Positions 6,229-6,835 of a stretch of DNA of 6,835 nt are shown one piece after another. The notes beneath the pieces are model-generated. The model had not been told where the DNA came from. It saw only the letters and a list, made by a program, of their open reading frames with translations, and searched no databases. The position numbers and the translations under genes are program-made. Numbering within the stretch: the stretch's first letter is position 1; each line of letters starts with the position of its first letter. This DNA comes from Acinetobacter sp. (GTDB lineage Bacteria; Pseudomonadota; Gammaproteobacteria; Pseudomonadales; Moraxellaceae), in contig JASLIY010000235.1 in assembly GCA_030152675.1 (NCBI GenBank), positions 1-6,835 on the forward strand, in the 5' to 3' direction.

Positions 6229-6258
6229 ATTATCACTTACATACTTGTAAGTTCGCAA
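6229..6258 (-). promoter_or_regulatory. Promoter-like element with an 18-base dyad as its spacer
   Basis: On the - strand TTGCGA (6258-6253, four of six to the -35 consensus) and GATAAT (6234-6229, five of six to the -10 consensus) are 18 bases apart. The spacer is exactly the dyad ACTTACAAGTATGTAAGT (6252-6235), whose 7-base arms are perfect with a 4-base centre. A dyad between -35 and -10 is the usual place for a TetR-type repressor or MerR-type activator. The start would be near 6222, so the terminator at 6209-6171 would follow at once. Confidence 0.5.
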
Positions 6259-6414
6259 TCTCTCGATTTTAAGTTATTCTCATTGTGCGATTTTTTACTC
6301 TGCGTTCCATGCTGAGCTGTTTATGTCAGTCATCATCTCAAAAAGTGAATCATCCCTCTATGGGGTATTTTCTCGAATCCTTGTAAGCCATTTCCTACAC
6401 CGACCGATATTCGC
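6253..6414. other. Intergenic region between recD and the promoter-like element
   Basis: About 160 bases directly downstream of the recD stop. It contains only very short frames (13 codons or fewer) on the - strand, none with a convincing ribosome binding site at proper distance, and a small CCC-TCTAT-GGG stem near 6354-6364. I see no tRNA or other recognisable RNA here. Confidence 0.5.
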
Positions 6415-6835
6415 CTAGTTTATGAGCATTTTTTCGAAATCTACAGGTCTTTGAATTTTCTGGGTCAACCCACTTTGACGTGTGGTTTTGGTGATCAAAC
6501 CTTGGGCAAAGGTATCCGCATCGACCCACAAACTCAGTGCTGACTTGGCGCGTGTGATCGCGGTATATAACAGCTCCTGGCTCATCAAACGCTGTGCCTG
6601 TGCATCAAACACCACTGCCACATGTCGAAACTCAGAGCCTTGAGATTTATGAATGGTCATGGCGAATGCAGTTTGAATCGATTTCGGCAAACGTGTTGCC
6701 GCGACCCAAAGCTGTAGATGCGGAAAATACACCTCAAATTGTTGCGCTTGGGTACGATGATAAAGACACAAACCAATATCACCATTCGATAAACCCAGTT
6801 GGTAATCATTTTGTGTGATCATCACAGGACGGCCG
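6415..6835 (-). CDS. recD: RecD, exonuclease V alpha subunit (C-terminal part only)
   Basis: RecD is the fast 5'-3' helicase subunit of RecBCD, which processes double-strand breaks and degrades linear foreign DNA. The window holds about the last 139 residues; the frame is open through the right edge (GRPVMITQNDYQLGLSNGDIGL), so the start lies outside and GTG 6825 is an internal valine. Two superfamily 1 helicase motifs are clear: AFAMTIHKSQGSEF (motif V region, about 6667-6626) and ELLYTAITRAK (motif VI, about 6577-6545) with the arginine that contacts ATP. The N-R/N-D-Y-x-L-G-L-x-N-G-D-x-G block is typical of RecD. The tail after motif VI is short and ends at TAG 6415. recB and recC are not in the window. 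The alternative, another RecD-like helicase such as RecD2, cannot be fully excluded from this end alone. Confidence 0.9.
   Translation of the reverse strand, partial: GRPVMITQNDYQLGLSNGDIGLCLYHRTQAQQFEVYFPHLQLWVAATRLPKSIQTAFAMTIHKSQGSEFRHVAVVFDAQAQRLMSQELLYTAITRAKSALSLWVDADTFAQGLITKTTRQSGLTQKIQRPVDFEKMLIN

Noticed and set aside
6012..6236. 74-codon - strand frame starting GTG ATA ATG AAG AAA
   Set aside because: It begins inside the promoter-like element and runs directly through the strong terminator hairpin; no ribosome binding site and no recognisable family.
6349..6391. Short - strand frame ATGGCTTAC... with AGGA just upstream
   Set aside because: Only 13 codons, and the AGGA is one base from the ATG, too close to act as a ribosome binding site.
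6371..6392. TCGAATCC followed by a CCA, resembling the 3' end of a tRNA
   Set aside because: No paired T-arm of correct size, no acceptor or anticodon arms upstream on either strand.

Overview
The window reads as chromosomal DNA of a gammaproteobacterium of the Acinetobacter/Moraxellaceae type. The polynucleotide phosphorylase, S15, CbpA and RecD sequences resemble what I recall of Acinetobacter proteins, terminators are short GC stems followed by T runs, and base composition is moderate. The genus call is from memory of protein families, not a search.

Layout. On the + strand, from the left edge: a 5'-truncated cbpA (DnaJ-like co-chaperone), then cbpM (its modulator) overlapping it by ATGA, then a small DUF465/YdcH-type gene. 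On the - strand, reading right to left from the right edge: the C-terminal end of recD (helicase subunit of RecBCD), about 620 bases with no confident gene but several signals, rpsO (ribosomal protein S15), a structured rpsO-pnp intergenic region, pnp (polynucleotide phosphorylase), the pnp terminator, and a corA-type magnesium/cobalt channel gene interrupted by one in-frame TGA. The two gene sets converge between the DUF465 gene and corA, near 1793-1848.

How the genes relate. CbpA and CbpM form a DnaJ-type co-chaperone and inhibitor pair. rpsO-pnp is the classic pairing of a ribosomal protein gene with an RNA-degradation enzyme. A strong terminator separates the two genes, and the pnp leader can form a long-range hairpin that reaches into its own ribosome binding site. 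This would suit the RNase III/PNPase autoregulation known for pnp in E. coli, although that link is inferred.

Most worth a second look: (1) corA carries a single in-frame TGA where the same frame continues into a perfectly good transmembrane domain; (2) between recD and rpsO, a - strand promoter-like pair (TTGCGA, 18-base spacer, GATAAT) has a spacer that is exactly an 18-base dyad, and a strong terminator hairpin begins only about 12 bases after the expected start of transcription; (3) the pnp leader hairpin; (4) a tandem duplication of the T-rich tract at the rpsO terminator; (5) a GC-rich segment with untypical codon use immediately upstream of rpsO. I saw no CRISPR array, insertion sequence, tRNA or rRNA.
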